Below, piece after piece: positions 45,034 through 55,958 of a stretch of 64,000 nucleotides of DNA (its first letter is position 1; every line of letters begins with the position of its first letter). A model generated the notes under the pieces. The model was not told the origin of the DNA. It saw nothing but the letters and a program-made list of their open reading frames with translations, and did no database searches. The DNA is from Magnetococcales bacterium (GTDB taxonomy: Bacteria; Pseudomonadota; Magnetococcia; Magnetococcales; JADGCH01), in the NCBI GenBank assembly GCA_015229115.1, contig JADGCH010000004.1, forward strand, positions 37,028-101,027, read 5' to 3'. The position numbers were made by a program, and so were the translations under genes.

Positions 45034-46139
45034 TCTGCGCTTCCCGTTACCAATCGCATAATGTCATTATAAATTGCCAGCAGCATCAAACCGGCTAACA
45101 TGGCCATACCAAACCGGTTGGCCAAGTCTTGTACTCTGCCACTGACAGGAGTTCCCTTGATCTTTTCGACGGTAAAGAAGAAAAGATGGCCACCATCCAG
45201 AATCGGCACAGGCAGCAAATTGAGAATACCCAGATTAACCGAGATCAACGCCATGAAAAACAGCAGAGGACCGACGCCCTGTGACGCACTTTTGCCAGAA
45301 AGCTCGGCAATCAGCAGCGGACCACCAATCTGGTCGGCAGGAATGACCCGGGTGATCATTTTCCAGACTCCAGTAACGGTCATATCGACCATCCAGGCCG
45401 TTTTAGCCATGCCCTGTACCAATGAGTCCCACCATCCGTAGCGCACCAGCTCCGTGGCTCCGGATGGCGTGATGCCGATGACTGTCGTGACGACCGGCTC
45501 ACCGAACAGATTGCGTGTCGTTTGCGTCTGGGGGATCAGATTAAACTCAAGACGGGTCAACCGGTTCGATTGTTCCCCGTCGGTACGTTCAACGGTGATC
45601 TGGATAGGTTCTCCCGCCGTAGCATGGCTGATACGCTGCTTGAGTTTGTCCCAGCGATCGACCGGCTGATTGGCGATCGCAACGACCCGATCTCCGCTTT
45701 GAATACCGGCTGTTGCTGCCGGTAAACCCGGATGAACCGATCCAATCACTGGTAGCAGCTCGGCAACGCCCAACCAATGAACGGCGATCAGTGCCACGAT
45801 GGCAAACAGAAAGTTGAACAGGGGACCGGCGGCAACGATCGCAAAACGCTGTCCCACTGATTTGTAGTTGAAGGCAAAGGGACGCTGTTCCGGACCAATG
45901 GGCGTGTCCGGGTCATCCACCTCTCCCAGCATCTTGACATATCCACCAAGAGGTATCATCGAAACGCGATATTCCGTACCCTGTTGTCCACGACCACGCC
46001 AGGAGAATAACTTCGGGCCAAAGCCAAGAGAGAAGGTCAACACCTGTACCCCTGCCCAGCGGGCTAACAGAAAATGGCCCAGCTCATGCACGAAGATCAG
46101 GACACCCAAAACGACGATGGCCCAGAAAACAGTATTCAT
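45030..46139 (-). CDS. rseP: Site-2 protease RseP
   Basis: A 369-residue intramembrane zinc metalloprotease. HELGH (His18, Glu19, His22) lies in the first membrane helix and the second zinc motif LLPVPILDGGHL near about 310. One PDZ domain is seen (about 125-210, LPAATAGIQSGDRVVAIANQPV), fewer than the two of E. coli RseP. It cleaves anti-sigma factors and remnant signal peptides within the inner membrane. It lies between dxr (3-base gap) and bamA. Confidence 0.95.
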   Translation of the reverse strand: MNTVFWAIVVLGVLIFVHELGHFLLARWAGVQVLTFSLGFGPKLFSWRGRGQQGTEYRVSMIPLGGYVKMLGEVDDPDTPIGPEQRPFAFNYKSVGQRFAIVAAGPLFNFLFAIVALIAVHWLGVAELLPVIGSVHPGLPAATAGIQSGDRVVAIANQPVDRWDKLKQRISHATAGEPIQITVERTDGEQSNRLTRLEFNLIPQTQTTRNLFGEPVVTTVIGITPSGATELVRYGWWDSLVQGMAKTAWMVDMTVTGVWKMITRVIPADQIGGPLLIAELSGKSASQGVGPLLFFMALISVNLGILNLLPVPILDGGHLFFFTVEKIKGTPVSGRVQDLANRFGMAMLAGLMLLAIYNDIMRLVTGSAE

Positions 46140-46142
46140 GGT

Positions 46143-47303
46143 TCACTTGCTCCAGTGATTGACGCAACATTGTGCTGCATCTCTTGCCAGCCTATCGGCC
46201 TGAAAAACGGCTTCAAAGGAGTCTGAAGCTGCATTTGGAACGCTCTCCAGTGTGGCTGAGATGATATCAGCAATGGTCGCAAGAGTGATCTTACCGGCCA
46301 GAAAGGCCGATACAGCCACTTCATTGGCAGCATTTAACACAGTGGCTGCCACACCACCTGTCTGTAACGCCTGGTAAGCCAAGTCGAGACAGGGAAATGT
46401 GGCTCGATCCGGCGCCATAAATGTCAACCGGGACATCTGTATCAGATCAAGCCGACAAAGGGGTTGTGTCACGCGTTCCGGCCACGCCAGCGCTACCGCA
46501 ATCGGGGTACGCATATCGGGTACGCCCAGCTGTGCCAGAATGGAACCATCCTGATATTCTACCATGGAATGCACCACGCTCTCCGGGTGAACGACCACGG
46601 CAATCTTTTCTGCTGCAACACCGAACAGCCAGTGTGCTTCGATCACCTCCAAACCCTTGTTCATCAAGGAGGCCGAATCGATCGTAATCTTGGCACCCAT
46701 GGACCACGTCGGATGCCGTAACGCCTGTTCGACAGTGACCCGTGACAGCTGGTCCTTGTTCCACCCCAGAAACGGACCACCCGACGCCGTCAGGATAAGC
46801 TGCTGAACGGCCTGCTGTCGGTCCAGTACCTGAAAAATGGCGTTGTGCTCCGAATCAACCGGTATCAAGGATACACCATGATGGCGCACTTCATCCATGA
46901 ACAACTGACCACCAGCGACCAGGCACTCCTTGTTGGCGAGTGCGATGGCCTTGCCAGCCCGGACAGCTTGCAGTGTCGGCCACAGCCCGGCAAAACCGGT
47001 AATTGCCGATACCACCAGATCGGCTGCAGGCCACGCAGCCAAGGCGGCCACACCCTCATCTCCAGTCAGAACCCGTATGGGACGATCACCGAGTTGGTTC
47101 ATCAGATGACTGGCGCCCGCCGCATCCCGTACGGCTACAGCCTCAGGTCCGAACTGCCGGATCTGAGTCAACAGACGATCGCTGTAGCTGGATACAGCCA
47201 TGGCTACCACGCGAAACAGCTGCGGATAAGCCGCCACGACCGCCAGTGTGCTGCGGCCAATGGATCCGGTTGATCCCAACAGGGCAATTCGCTTGACTGT
47301 CAA
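46143..47303 (-). CDS. dxr: 1-deoxy-D-xylulose-5-phosphate reductoisomerase
   Basis: A 386-residue NADPH-dependent enzyme of the MEP isoprenoid pathway, making 2-C-methylerythritol 4-phosphate. The NADPH-binding loop ALLGSTGSIGRSTL is near the N-terminus. The metal and substrate motifs LIPVDSEHNAIFQ, TASGGPFLGW and KITIDSASLMNKGLEVIEAHWLFG are complete. Its product leads to undecaprenyl diphosphate made by UppS in the same gene run. It overlaps cdsA by 4 bases. Confidence 0.97.
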   Translation of the reverse strand: MTVKRIALLGSTGSIGRSTLAVVAAYPQLFRVVAMAVSSYSDRLLTQIRQFGPEAVAVRDAAGASHLMNQLGDRPIRVLTGDEGVAALAAWPAADLVVSAITGFAGLWPTLQAVRAGKAIALANKECLVAGGQLFMDEVRHHGVSLIPVDSEHNAIFQVLDRQQAVQQLILTASGGPFLGWNKDQLSRVTVEQALRHPTWSMGAKITIDSASLMNKGLEVIEAHWLFGVAAEKIAVVVHPESVVHSMVEYQDGSILAQLGVPDMRTPIAVALAWPERVTQPLCRLDLIQMSRLTFMAPDRATFPCLDLAYQALQTGGVAATVLNAANEVAVSAFLAGKITLATIADIISATLESVPNAASDSFEAVFQADRLARDAAQCCVNHWSK

Positions 47304-48097
47304 CGCAGCACCATCAGGTACACAAACAGCACGGGCACCGCGAACAGCAGACTATCCAGCCGATCCAGCAGACCGCCGTGGCCCGGAATCAGTGCACGGC
47401 TATCCTTCACACCGGCCTCACGTTTGAACAGGGACTCGATCAGATCGCCTACCTGCGACGCAACAGAAACAACAATACTCAACATCATAACAGATTCGGT
47501 CGCCAGCGTCAGGGATAAAAGCGGAACGATCGACCAGCCAGCCAGGGCTCCAGCCACCAGACCACCACAGGCTCCTTCCCAGCTTTTGCCCGGGCTGATG
47601 ACCGGAGCCATCTTGTGCCGCCCCATCAGACGTCCTACCAGATAGGCCCCGATGTCGGTTCCCCACACCACCATCAGCAGGTAGAGCAGCCACTCCTTAC
47701 CTTGTGGCAGGGCGTGTAGGGTGTTCATCTGCAGCAAGGGAACGACACAGTAAATCAGGCCAATGATGGACCGATCAATAGGGTCGGTCAAAACGACCTG
47801 ACCGGGCTGATAACTCCATAAGCGCCATGACAGCAGCAACAGCAACAGCAGGCTGATCTCGGTCACAATCAGATCGGTACGTCCGACAAAAAGTGTCACC
47901 AGCAGCGTCCAGGCAACACCGGTGCTGATGAGGTAAGCCAGCCACTGCCGGGGTGAACGCAGCAAGTACCACTCATAAAGCAGTCGCGCGGCAACCGCAG
48001 CCATTGTTGACACGAATACCAAGGCATTGCCGTACCACAACAGCAAAAGGACCAGTGGTGCCAGCACAAGGGTGGAGATGGTACGCCACAACAACAT
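47300..48097 (-). CDS. cdsA: Phosphatidate cytidylyltransferase
   Basis: A 265-residue polytopic membrane enzyme that makes CDP-diacylglycerol for phospholipid synthesis. The C-terminal signature KDSRALIPGHGGLLDRLDSLLFA is clear, with the preceding GKSWEGACGG and DIGAYLVGRLMGRHKMAPVISPGKS. About eight hydrophobic segments are present. It is 24 bases after uppS and coupled to dxr, as in the usual frr-uppS-cdsA-dxr order. Confidence 0.96.
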   Translation of the reverse strand: MLLWRTISTLVLAPLVLLLLWYGNALVFVSTMAAVAARLLYEWYLLRSPRQWLAYLISTGVAWTLLVTLFVGRTDLIVTEISLLLLLLLSWRLWSYQPGQVVLTDPIDRSIIGLIYCVVPLLQMNTLHALPQGKEWLLYLLMVVWGTDIGAYLVGRLMGRHKMAPVISPGKSWEGACGGLVAGALAGWSIVPLLSLTLATESVMMLSIVVSVASQVGDLIESLFKREAGVKDSRALIPGHGGLLDRLDSLLFAVPVLFVYLMVLR

Positions 48098-48121
48098 GGC
48101 TAGTTCCCCGTTGAGGGCGTG

Positions 48122-48838
48122 TCAGCAGGCGGCACCAAAACGTCTCTCACGGCGGCTGAAATCCTCAATGGCTTGTCGTAGGTGATGCCGATCAAAATCG
48201 GGCCAATAAACGGGCATGAACAACAATTCGGTATAGGCGATTTGCCATAGCAGAAAATTACTGACACGCTGTTCGCCACCTGTGCGAATCAGTAAATCAG
48301 GGTCAGACTGACCAACAGTCGTCAGACGGCTCTGAATGGCCTGCTCGTCGATCTGTTGCCACGCCAGTTGGCCATGGCCTACGTCACGTGCCAAATGCTG
48401 CATGGCGTCAACCAGCTCCTGTCGCCCGCCATAATTCAGGGCGATATTGAAGTGAAGCCGCTGGTTGTGGCAGGTATGCTGCTCCAGCACACTGACGAGG
48501 TGGCGGATGGTGGGATCAAGATCCTGGATGCGTCCCAGCGCTCTGAAACGAACGCCTTGCCGCACCAGTTCTTCCATCTCGCAACGCAGGTGATTGGTCA
48601 GCAGGCCCATCAACGCGGCCACTTCCTCGGCAGGTCTGCGCCAGTTTTCTGATGAAAAGGTATAGAGAGTCAGCGTTGGAATGGCCAGTTCAATACAGGC
48701 CTCAATGGTCCGCCGCACCGCTTTAACACCCTGGCGATGCCCCTCCAGACCAGGCAATAAACGCTCTCGCGCCCAGCGCCGATTGCCATCCATAATGATG
48801 GCGACATGTTGTGGCCGCTGGACAGAGGAATCGGCCAT
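48122..48838 (-). CDS. uppS: Undecaprenyl diphosphate synthase
   Basis: A 238-residue cis-prenyltransferase that makes the C55 carrier lipid for cell-wall and O-antigen synthesis. The catalytic Asp17 lies in HVAIIMDGNRRWA, with the conserved FSSENWRRP and DLLIRTGGEQRVSNFLLWQIAYTEL motifs following. Its ATG overlaps the frr stop by one base (TGATG), so re-initiation is likely. Confidence 0.97.
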   Translation of the reverse strand: MADSSVQRPQHVAIIMDGNRRWARERLLPGLEGHRQGVKAVRRTIEACIELAIPTLTLYTFSSENWRRPAEEVAALMGLLTNHLRCEMEELVRQGVRFRALGRIQDLDPTIRHLVSVLEQHTCHNQRLHFNIALNYGGRQELVDAMQHLARDVGHGQLAWQQIDEQAIQSRLTTVGQSDPDLLIRTGGEQRVSNFLLWQIAYTELLFMPVYWPDFDRHHLRQAIEDFSRRERRFGAAC

Positions 48839-49395
48839 CAGATCGCCATGATATCCGCTTCCTTTTGAGCCGTGATCTGATCGACCTCACGGACGTGCTG
48901 ATCGGTTGCTTCCTGAATGACCTTCTCCTGCTGGCGCAGTTCGTCTTGCGAGATTTCCTTGTTTTTCTCCATTTTTTTCAGCTGATCATTGGCATCGCGT
49001 CGCAAGTTGCGCAACACTACCTTGGTCTGCTCGCTGTATTTGTGAGTCAGTTTGACCAGATCCTTGCGACGTTCTTCGGTCAATTCCGGTAACGGAATGC
49101 GCAGCGTATGACCATCACGGATCGGATTCAGACCAAGGTCTGACTCACGGATAGCCTTCTCAATGGCAGAGGCCGACCCTTTGTCCCACGGTTGCACCAC
49201 GATGGCACGGGCATCAGGGACACTGAGGGAGGCAACCTGCTTGATCGGCATTTTTGAACCATACAGATCAACCACAATAGGCTCCAGCAGCGATGTTGAG
49301 GCACGGCTGGCGCGCACACCAGCCAGATCCTCTTTCAAGGCCGCTATAGCCTTTTTCATGCGGGTTTTTAACTCGGTGACGGGTGTATTATCCAT
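48838..49395 (-). CDS. frr: Ribosome recycling factor
   Basis: A 185-residue RRF, which with EF-G splits the post-termination ribosome. The ATG at 49395 has CAGGA upstream and yields exactly the usual family length; an ATG at 49404 is an alternative. Conserved parts are [49 protein letters not shown] and [12 protein letters not shown]. It overlaps the end of pyrH by 8 bases. Confidence 0.97.
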   Translation of the reverse strand: MDNTPVTELKTRMKKAIAALKEDLAGVRASRASTSLLEPIVVDLYGSKMPIKQVASLSVPDARAIVVQPWDKGSASAIEKAIRESDLGLNPIRDGHTLRIPLPELTEERRKDLVKLTHKYSEQTKVVLRNLRRDANDQLKKMEKNKEISQDELRQQEKVIQEATDQHVREVDQITAQKEADIMAI

Positions 49396-50137
49396 AGTAG
49401 TCATCCTGAATGATGGTACCACGAGGTTCTCCCCTGGCAACGGCCAGCAGGGCTCCTCGCTCAATCATGGAAAAGATGCGCAACGGAATGCGGTTTTCAC
49501 GACACAGGGTGATGGCTGTCAGATCCATCACTTCCAGCCGCTGTGCCAGTACCTGATCATAGGTGAGATGGTCAAACCGCCGTGCATCGGCATGACGGCG
49601 TGGATCAGCATCGTAAACGCCATCGACCTTGGTGGCCTTGAGCAGCAGATCGGCACCGATCTCGGCAGCACGCAAGGCCGCCGCCGTGTCGGTGGTGAAA
49701 AAAGGATTACCGGTTCCAGCTGCAAAAATGACCATGTGTCCGACAGCCAACTCAGCCATGGCCTCACGACGTGCGAAGGATGGCACCACCTGCGGCATGG
49801 CAAGGGCAGACTGGACGACAGCTATACCACCTTGCTGTTCAATGGCCTGTTGCAGCGCCAGTGCATTCATCACCGTGGCCAGCATGCCCATCTGGTCGGC
49901 ACTGGAACGATTCATACCACTGGCGAGACCCGACAGGCCACGAAAGATATTACCACCTCCCACCACCAGGGCCATCTGACACCCGGTACGCTGCACCGCT
50001 ACCAGTTCAGCTGCCAGCTCACCGATAAAAGCCGCATCAATACCATAGCCCTGCGACCCCATCAGGGCTTCGCCAGAAAGTTTAACCAGAAGGCGTTGAG
50101 GTGGTGTGGAGTGCTGCATGGTCTTGCTGCGCTGCAT
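49388..50137 (-). CDS. pyrH: Uridylate kinase
   Basis: A 249-residue hexameric UMP kinase forming UDP. Motifs are [64 protein letters not shown] and the C-terminal GTIIQDD. The ATG at 50137 overlaps the tsf stop (TGATG); a TTG one codon upstream is also open. It is the third gene of the rpsB-tsf-pyrH-frr set, conserved in most bacteria. Confidence 0.96.
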   Translation of the reverse strand: MQRSKTMQHSTPPQRLLVKLSGEALMGSQGYGIDAAFIGELAAELVAVQRTGCQMALVVGGGNIFRGLSGLASGMNRSSADQMGMLATVMNALALQQAIEQQGGIAVVQSALAMPQVVPSFARREAMAELAVGHMVIFAAGTGNPFFTTDTAAALRAAEIGADLLLKATKVDGVYDADPRRHADARRFDHLTYDQVLAQRLEVMDLTAITLCRENRIPLRIFSMIERGALLAVARGEPRGTIIQDDYYG

Positions 50138-51051
50138 CAACTCCCAAGTTGAGCAGCGACCTCGTCGGCAAAGTTTTTTTCCTCTTTCTCGATCCCATCC
50201 CCCAGTACAAACCGGACAAAACCGGTCACGGTGATGGCACCACCGGACGTTTTCGCTGCTGCAGCGACAATCGATGCCACGCTGTTATCCTGATCCATGA
50301 TGAACATCTGCTCAACGAAGCAAACGTCACCGTAGAACTTGTTCAGGCGGCCCTGCACCATTTTCTCGATAATAGCTTCCGGCTTGCCCGACGTCCGGGC
50401 CTGATCAACCAGGATTGCCTTTTCCCTCTCAATGGCCTCTGCTGGGACAGACTCACGATTGAGATAAAGCGGTGCTGAAGCGGCCACGTGCATGGCCAGT
50501 TTCTTGCCCAGCTCCTGTAGCAGGGCTTGATCGGCAACGGCCGACTCCAGCGCTACCAGCACACCAATTTTTCCACCCATGTGAATATAGCTGGCTACCA
50601 CACCCTGAGACACCGTCATGGAGGCATAACGGCGCACCGTCATGTTCTCGCCGATGGTGGCGATCTGGTGCTTGACCTCTTCATGGAGGGGACGACCTGT
50701 GGTCGGATAGAGGGTGGCTTGCAGCGCTTCCAGGTCAGCGGGCTGATGATCTAAAGCCATCTGGACCACGGTACCGGCAAACTGGTTAAAAGCATCGCTT
50801 TTGGAAGCAAAATCGGTTTCGAGGTTGATTTCGACCAGGATGGCGCGACGGCCGGCCGATCCTGTCAGAACTTTACCCTCACTGGCCACACGACCTGCCT
50901 TCTTGGCCGCTGCTGACAAGCCTTTCTTGCGCAGCCAATCGATGGCGTTTTCCATATCGCCATTGGTCTCGTTGAGAGCCTTCTTGCAATCCATCATACC
51001 CGCTCCGGTCTTTTCCCGCAGCGTCTTCACCAATTCCGCTGTAACAGCCAT
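50137..51051 (-). CDS. tsf: Elongation factor Ts
   Basis: A 304-residue nucleotide-exchange factor for EF-Tu. The N-terminal UBA-like domain has VKTLREKTGAGMMDCKKALNE with the conserved TGAGMMDCK stretch. The core starts at VLVEINLETDFASKSDAF. TGAGGAACTC precedes the ATG. The gene lies 63 bases after rpsB. Confidence 0.97.
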   Translation of the reverse strand: MAVTAELVKTLREKTGAGMMDCKKALNETNGDMENAIDWLRKKGLSAAAKKAGRVASEGKVLTGSAGRRAILVEINLETDFASKSDAFNQFAGTVVQMALDHQPADLEALQATLYPTTGRPLHEEVKHQIATIGENMTVRRYASMTVSQGVVASYIHMGGKIGVLVALESAVADQALLQELGKKLAMHVAASAPLYLNRESVPAEAIEREKAILVDQARTSGKPEAIIEKMVQGRLNKFYGDVCFVEQMFIMDQDNSVASIVAAAAKTSGGAITVTGFVRFVLGDGIEKEEKNFADEVAAQLGS

Positions 51052-51114
51052 GAGTTCCTCACATCCAAAAAACAGTTCTATGAATCAAAGGGTCAAAGGT
51101 GCCTGACTTGGGCA

Positions 51115-51918
51115 TCAGTCACTGACAGCTACCATCTCTTCAGCAAAGCCACCACTTTGTGGAGCAGCGCTGGAGCGACCATGACCGCCACGCCCATCCC
51201 GGCCGGTGTTATCGGCCCCACCTTCCCGCGCCAGTTCCATACCCTCGATGACGGCATCGGCCATGCGGCCCAGAAAGAGCTGCAGCGAGCGGATGGCATC
51301 GTCGTTGCCAGGTACCACCCAGTCGATCCGGTCCGGGTCGCAATTGCTGTCGACCAGGGCTACCACCGGAATGCCCAGCTTGTTGGCCTCCTGCACGGCG
51401 ATGGATTCCTTGTTGGTATCGATGACGACGATGACATCGGGTAGCCGGTCGAGCATCTTGATACCACCCAGCGCCAGCTCGGCCTTTTCCCGCTCGCGCT
51501 CAATCCGTTGGACCTCTTTCTTGGTCAAAGCCTCAAACGTACCATCGGTGCGCATTTTTTCGATCTCTTTAAGACGACGGATCGAACCCTGAACTGTTTT
51601 CCAGTTGGTCATGGTACCACCGAGCCAGCGGTGATTGACATAGTATTGACCGCAGCGTAACGCCTCTTGGGCAATCAGATCGACCACCTGGCGCTTGGTT
51701 CCGACAAACAGCACCCGACCACCCTTGCGTACCGTCTCGCGTACGAAGACAAAACTGTCCCGAAACAGACGCACGGTCTGACGCAGATCGATAATATGGA
51801 TTTTATTGCGTGCCGTGAAAATATAGCGGGCCATTTTGGGGTTCCAACGCTTGGTCTGATGACCAAAATGAAAGCCAGCCTCGATAAGCTCGCTGATGGA
51901 AAATTTTGCCACGATCAT
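51115..51918 (-). CDS. rpsB: 30S ribosomal protein S2
   Basis: A 267-residue S2. Typical segments are [51 protein letters not shown] and [36 protein letters not shown]. The C-terminal Gly/Arg-rich tail ([12 protein letters not shown]) is lineage-specific. AAGGA lies 3 bases before the ATG at 51918 but 9 bases before a GTG at 51912, so the GTG may be the real start. A near-consensus promoter lies about 150 bases upstream. Confidence 0.97.
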   Translation of the reverse strand: MIVAKFSISELIEAGFHFGHQTKRWNPKMARYIFTARNKIHIIDLRQTVRLFRDSFVFVRETVRKGGRVLFVGTKRQVVDLIAQEALRCGQYYVNHRWLGGTMTNWKTVQGSIRRLKEIEKMRTDGTFEALTKKEVQRIEREREKAELALGGIKMLDRLPDVIVVIDTNKESIAVQEANKLGIPVVALVDSNCDPDRIDWVVPGNDDAIRSLQLFLGRMADAVIEGMELAREGGADNTGRDGRGGHGRSSAAPQSGGFAEEMVAVSD

Positions 51919-51975
51919 TTCCTTCTGTTCAATTGCTGGTTAAACCGCCGCCATACTGCTTTATTCTGTTTGTGA

Positions 51976-54493
<2,518 letters not shown>

Positions 54494-54508
54494 AATCGGT
54501 GAGATACT

Positions 54509-55036
54509 TCAGCCGCCACTGGCGGCGCTGTCCGATGCTCTGGTGTCCGTTTCTGCGTAAAGGTCGGTAAAGGGCATCTGCCAGTTACGCCACAGCTCCA
54601 GATTTTTCTGGGCCATGTTGGTCAAATTGGAAAGAACAGCCAAAGCCGATTCCGATCCGGGCGCCAGGGAGCTATGGCGTCGAAACAGTTCCTGTTGTTC
54701 CAGGAAGATTTCCAGGCTGTGTTGCAGGAAACGGGTCATCTCCAGGCGGTTAGAGTCGCCATAAAGCCGGATCATCGTGGTCAGCAACTCGGTCGACAGG
54801 ATCGGCAGTTGCTTTTCTTCCTGTTCACCGATGATCTGCAACATGACGTGACGCGTCAGCTGTTCACCGGTGCGGGCATCGACCACCTCAATCTGCCAAC
54901 CATCGACGATCAGCTGACGGATGCCATCAAGGGTGAGAAACTTGGAAGTTGTGGTATCGTAAAGACGACGGTTAAGATATTTTTTAATGACGCGCGTGGG
55001 AGTAGCCACTGTATAATCAACCATTTGAGCAGGCAT
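54509..55036 (-). CDS. phaR: Polyhydroxyalkanoate synthesis regulator PhaR
   Basis: A 175-residue PhaR. The N-terminal DNA-binding domain is VIKKYLNRRLYDTTTSKFLTLDGIRQLIVDGWQIEVVDARTGEQLTR, and the PHB-binding region starts after it (ILSTELLTTMIRLYGDSNRLEMTRFLQHSLEIFLEQQ). PhaR represses phasin and PHB genes and is released by binding nascent polymer. Its ATG lies only 15 bases after the U-tract of the terminator that ends phbB, so expression depends on read-through or a promoter overlapping that hairpin. Confidence 0.93.
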   Translation of the reverse strand: MPAQMVDYTVATPTRVIKKYLNRRLYDTTTSKFLTLDGIRQLIVDGWQIEVVDARTGEQLTRHVMLQIIGEQEEKQLPILSTELLTTMIRLYGDSNRLEMTRFLQHSLEIFLEQQELFRRHSSLAPGSESALAVLSNLTNMAQKNLELWRNWQMPFTDLYAETDTRASDSAASGG

Positions 55037-55050
55037 GCGAAATTCCAGAC

Positions 55051-55092
55051 AAAAAAAGGATCCTGCCTACACCGGTGCAGGCAGGATCCTTT
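55051..55092 (-). terminator. Strong rho-independent terminator between phbB and phaR
   Basis: A perfect 14-base stem (arms 55055-55068 and 55079-55092, AAAGGATCCTGCCT and its complement) has a loop that is itself largely self-complementary (CACCGGTG). On the minus strand it is followed by TTTTTTTG. It should end the phbB transcript just before phaR and would sit in the leader of any read-through message. Confidence 0.88.
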
Positions 55093-55116
55093 CGTGAATA
55101 CTAGGTCACCAACGGG

Positions 55117-55860
55117 CTAGCCCATAAACTGGCCACCGTTGATGGGCACATTGGCACCCGTAATGAAACCGGAATCCTCATGGGCCAGGAAAGCGATCAA
55201 CCGGGCAATCTCCTCTGGACGGGCCAGACGCTTGACCGGAATCTGCTCGACGATCTTGTTGCGTACCGACTCCTCAATGGCCATCACCATGCGTGTACCG
55301 GTGTAACCAGGCGATACGGTGTTGACGGTGATGCCCTTGCTGGCCACTTCCTGGGCCAGGGCCATGGTAAAACCGTGCATGCCTGCCTTGGCCGCCGAAT
55401 AGTTGGTTTGACCAAACTGGCCTTTTTGTCCATTGATGGACGAGATGTTGATGATGCGGCCATAACTCCGTTCCAGCATGCCATTGATGACATGGCGTGT
55501 GACGTTAAAGACACTGTCCAGGTTGGTGGTCAGAACGGCGTTCCACTGATCCAGGGCCATCTTCTTGAACATACCATCTTTGGTAATGCCGGCATTGTTG
55601 ACCAAGATGGCAATCGGACCGACACGGGACTCGACATCGGCGATAGCTTTGCCACAGGAGTCGAAATTGGTCACGTCCATTTCGACCACATCAATGTTCA
55701 ATCCCTCACTCTGACGTTCTTTCTGCCAGTCACCGATGACCTGAGCCTCAAAGGGGGCATAACTGGCGACCACCCGGTAGCCATCCCGTACCAGCGCCGC
55801 ACAGATTGACGTACCAATACCACCTACACCACCTGTAACCAATGCACATTTTTCAGCCAT
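55117..55860 (-). CDS. phbB: Acetoacetyl-CoA reductase
   Basis: A 247-residue SDR that reduces acetoacetyl-CoA to (R)-3-hydroxybutyryl-CoA with NADPH, the second step of polyhydroxybutyrate synthesis. Cofactor loop ALVTGGVGGIGTSIC, catalytic Ser140/141, Tyr154 and Lys158 (NISSINGQKGQFGQTNYSAAKAG) and the C-terminal GFITGANVPINGGQFMG fit PhbB rather than FabG. The ATG has AAAAGGATC upstream. phaA and phaC are not in the window; phaR is just downstream beyond a terminator. Confidence 0.93.
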   Translation of the reverse strand: MAEKCALVTGGVGGIGTSICAALVRDGYRVVASYAPFEAQVIGDWQKERQSEGLNIDVVEMDVTNFDSCGKAIADVESRVGPIAILVNNAGITKDGMFKKMALDQWNAVLTTNLDSVFNVTRHVINGMLERSYGRIINISSINGQKGQFGQTNYSAAKAGMHGFTMALAQEVASKGITVNTVSPGYTGTRMVMAIEESVRNKIVEQIPVKRLARPEEIARLIAFLAHEDSGFITGANVPINGGQFMG

Positions 55861-55883
55861 GATAAGGATCCTTTTCTACCCTA

Positions 55884-55896
55884 GTTAATCATTAAC
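55884..55896 (-). promoter_or_regulatory. Palindromic operator candidate upstream of phbB
   Basis: GTTAATCATTAAC is a perfect 6-1-6 palindrome 24 bases before the phbB ATG, downstream of a proposed minus-strand promoter (TTGATC at 55951-55946, 17-base spacer, TATTGT at 55928-55923). It is placed to bind a repressor, possibly PhaR (inference). Confidence 0.4.
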
Positions 55897-55922
55897 GCCC
55901 GACGGTCAAAGCAACACCGTGC

Positions 55923-55951
55923 ACAATAATCGATACGGTGGGCAAGATCAA
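55923..55951 (-). promoter_or_regulatory. phbB promoter candidate
   Basis: TTGATC, a 17-base spacer and TATTGT on the minus strand, in the 98-base gap after the cyclase gene. It gives phbB its own start about 55 bases upstream of the ATG. Confidence 0.45.
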
Positions 55952-55958
55952 CCCGTCA

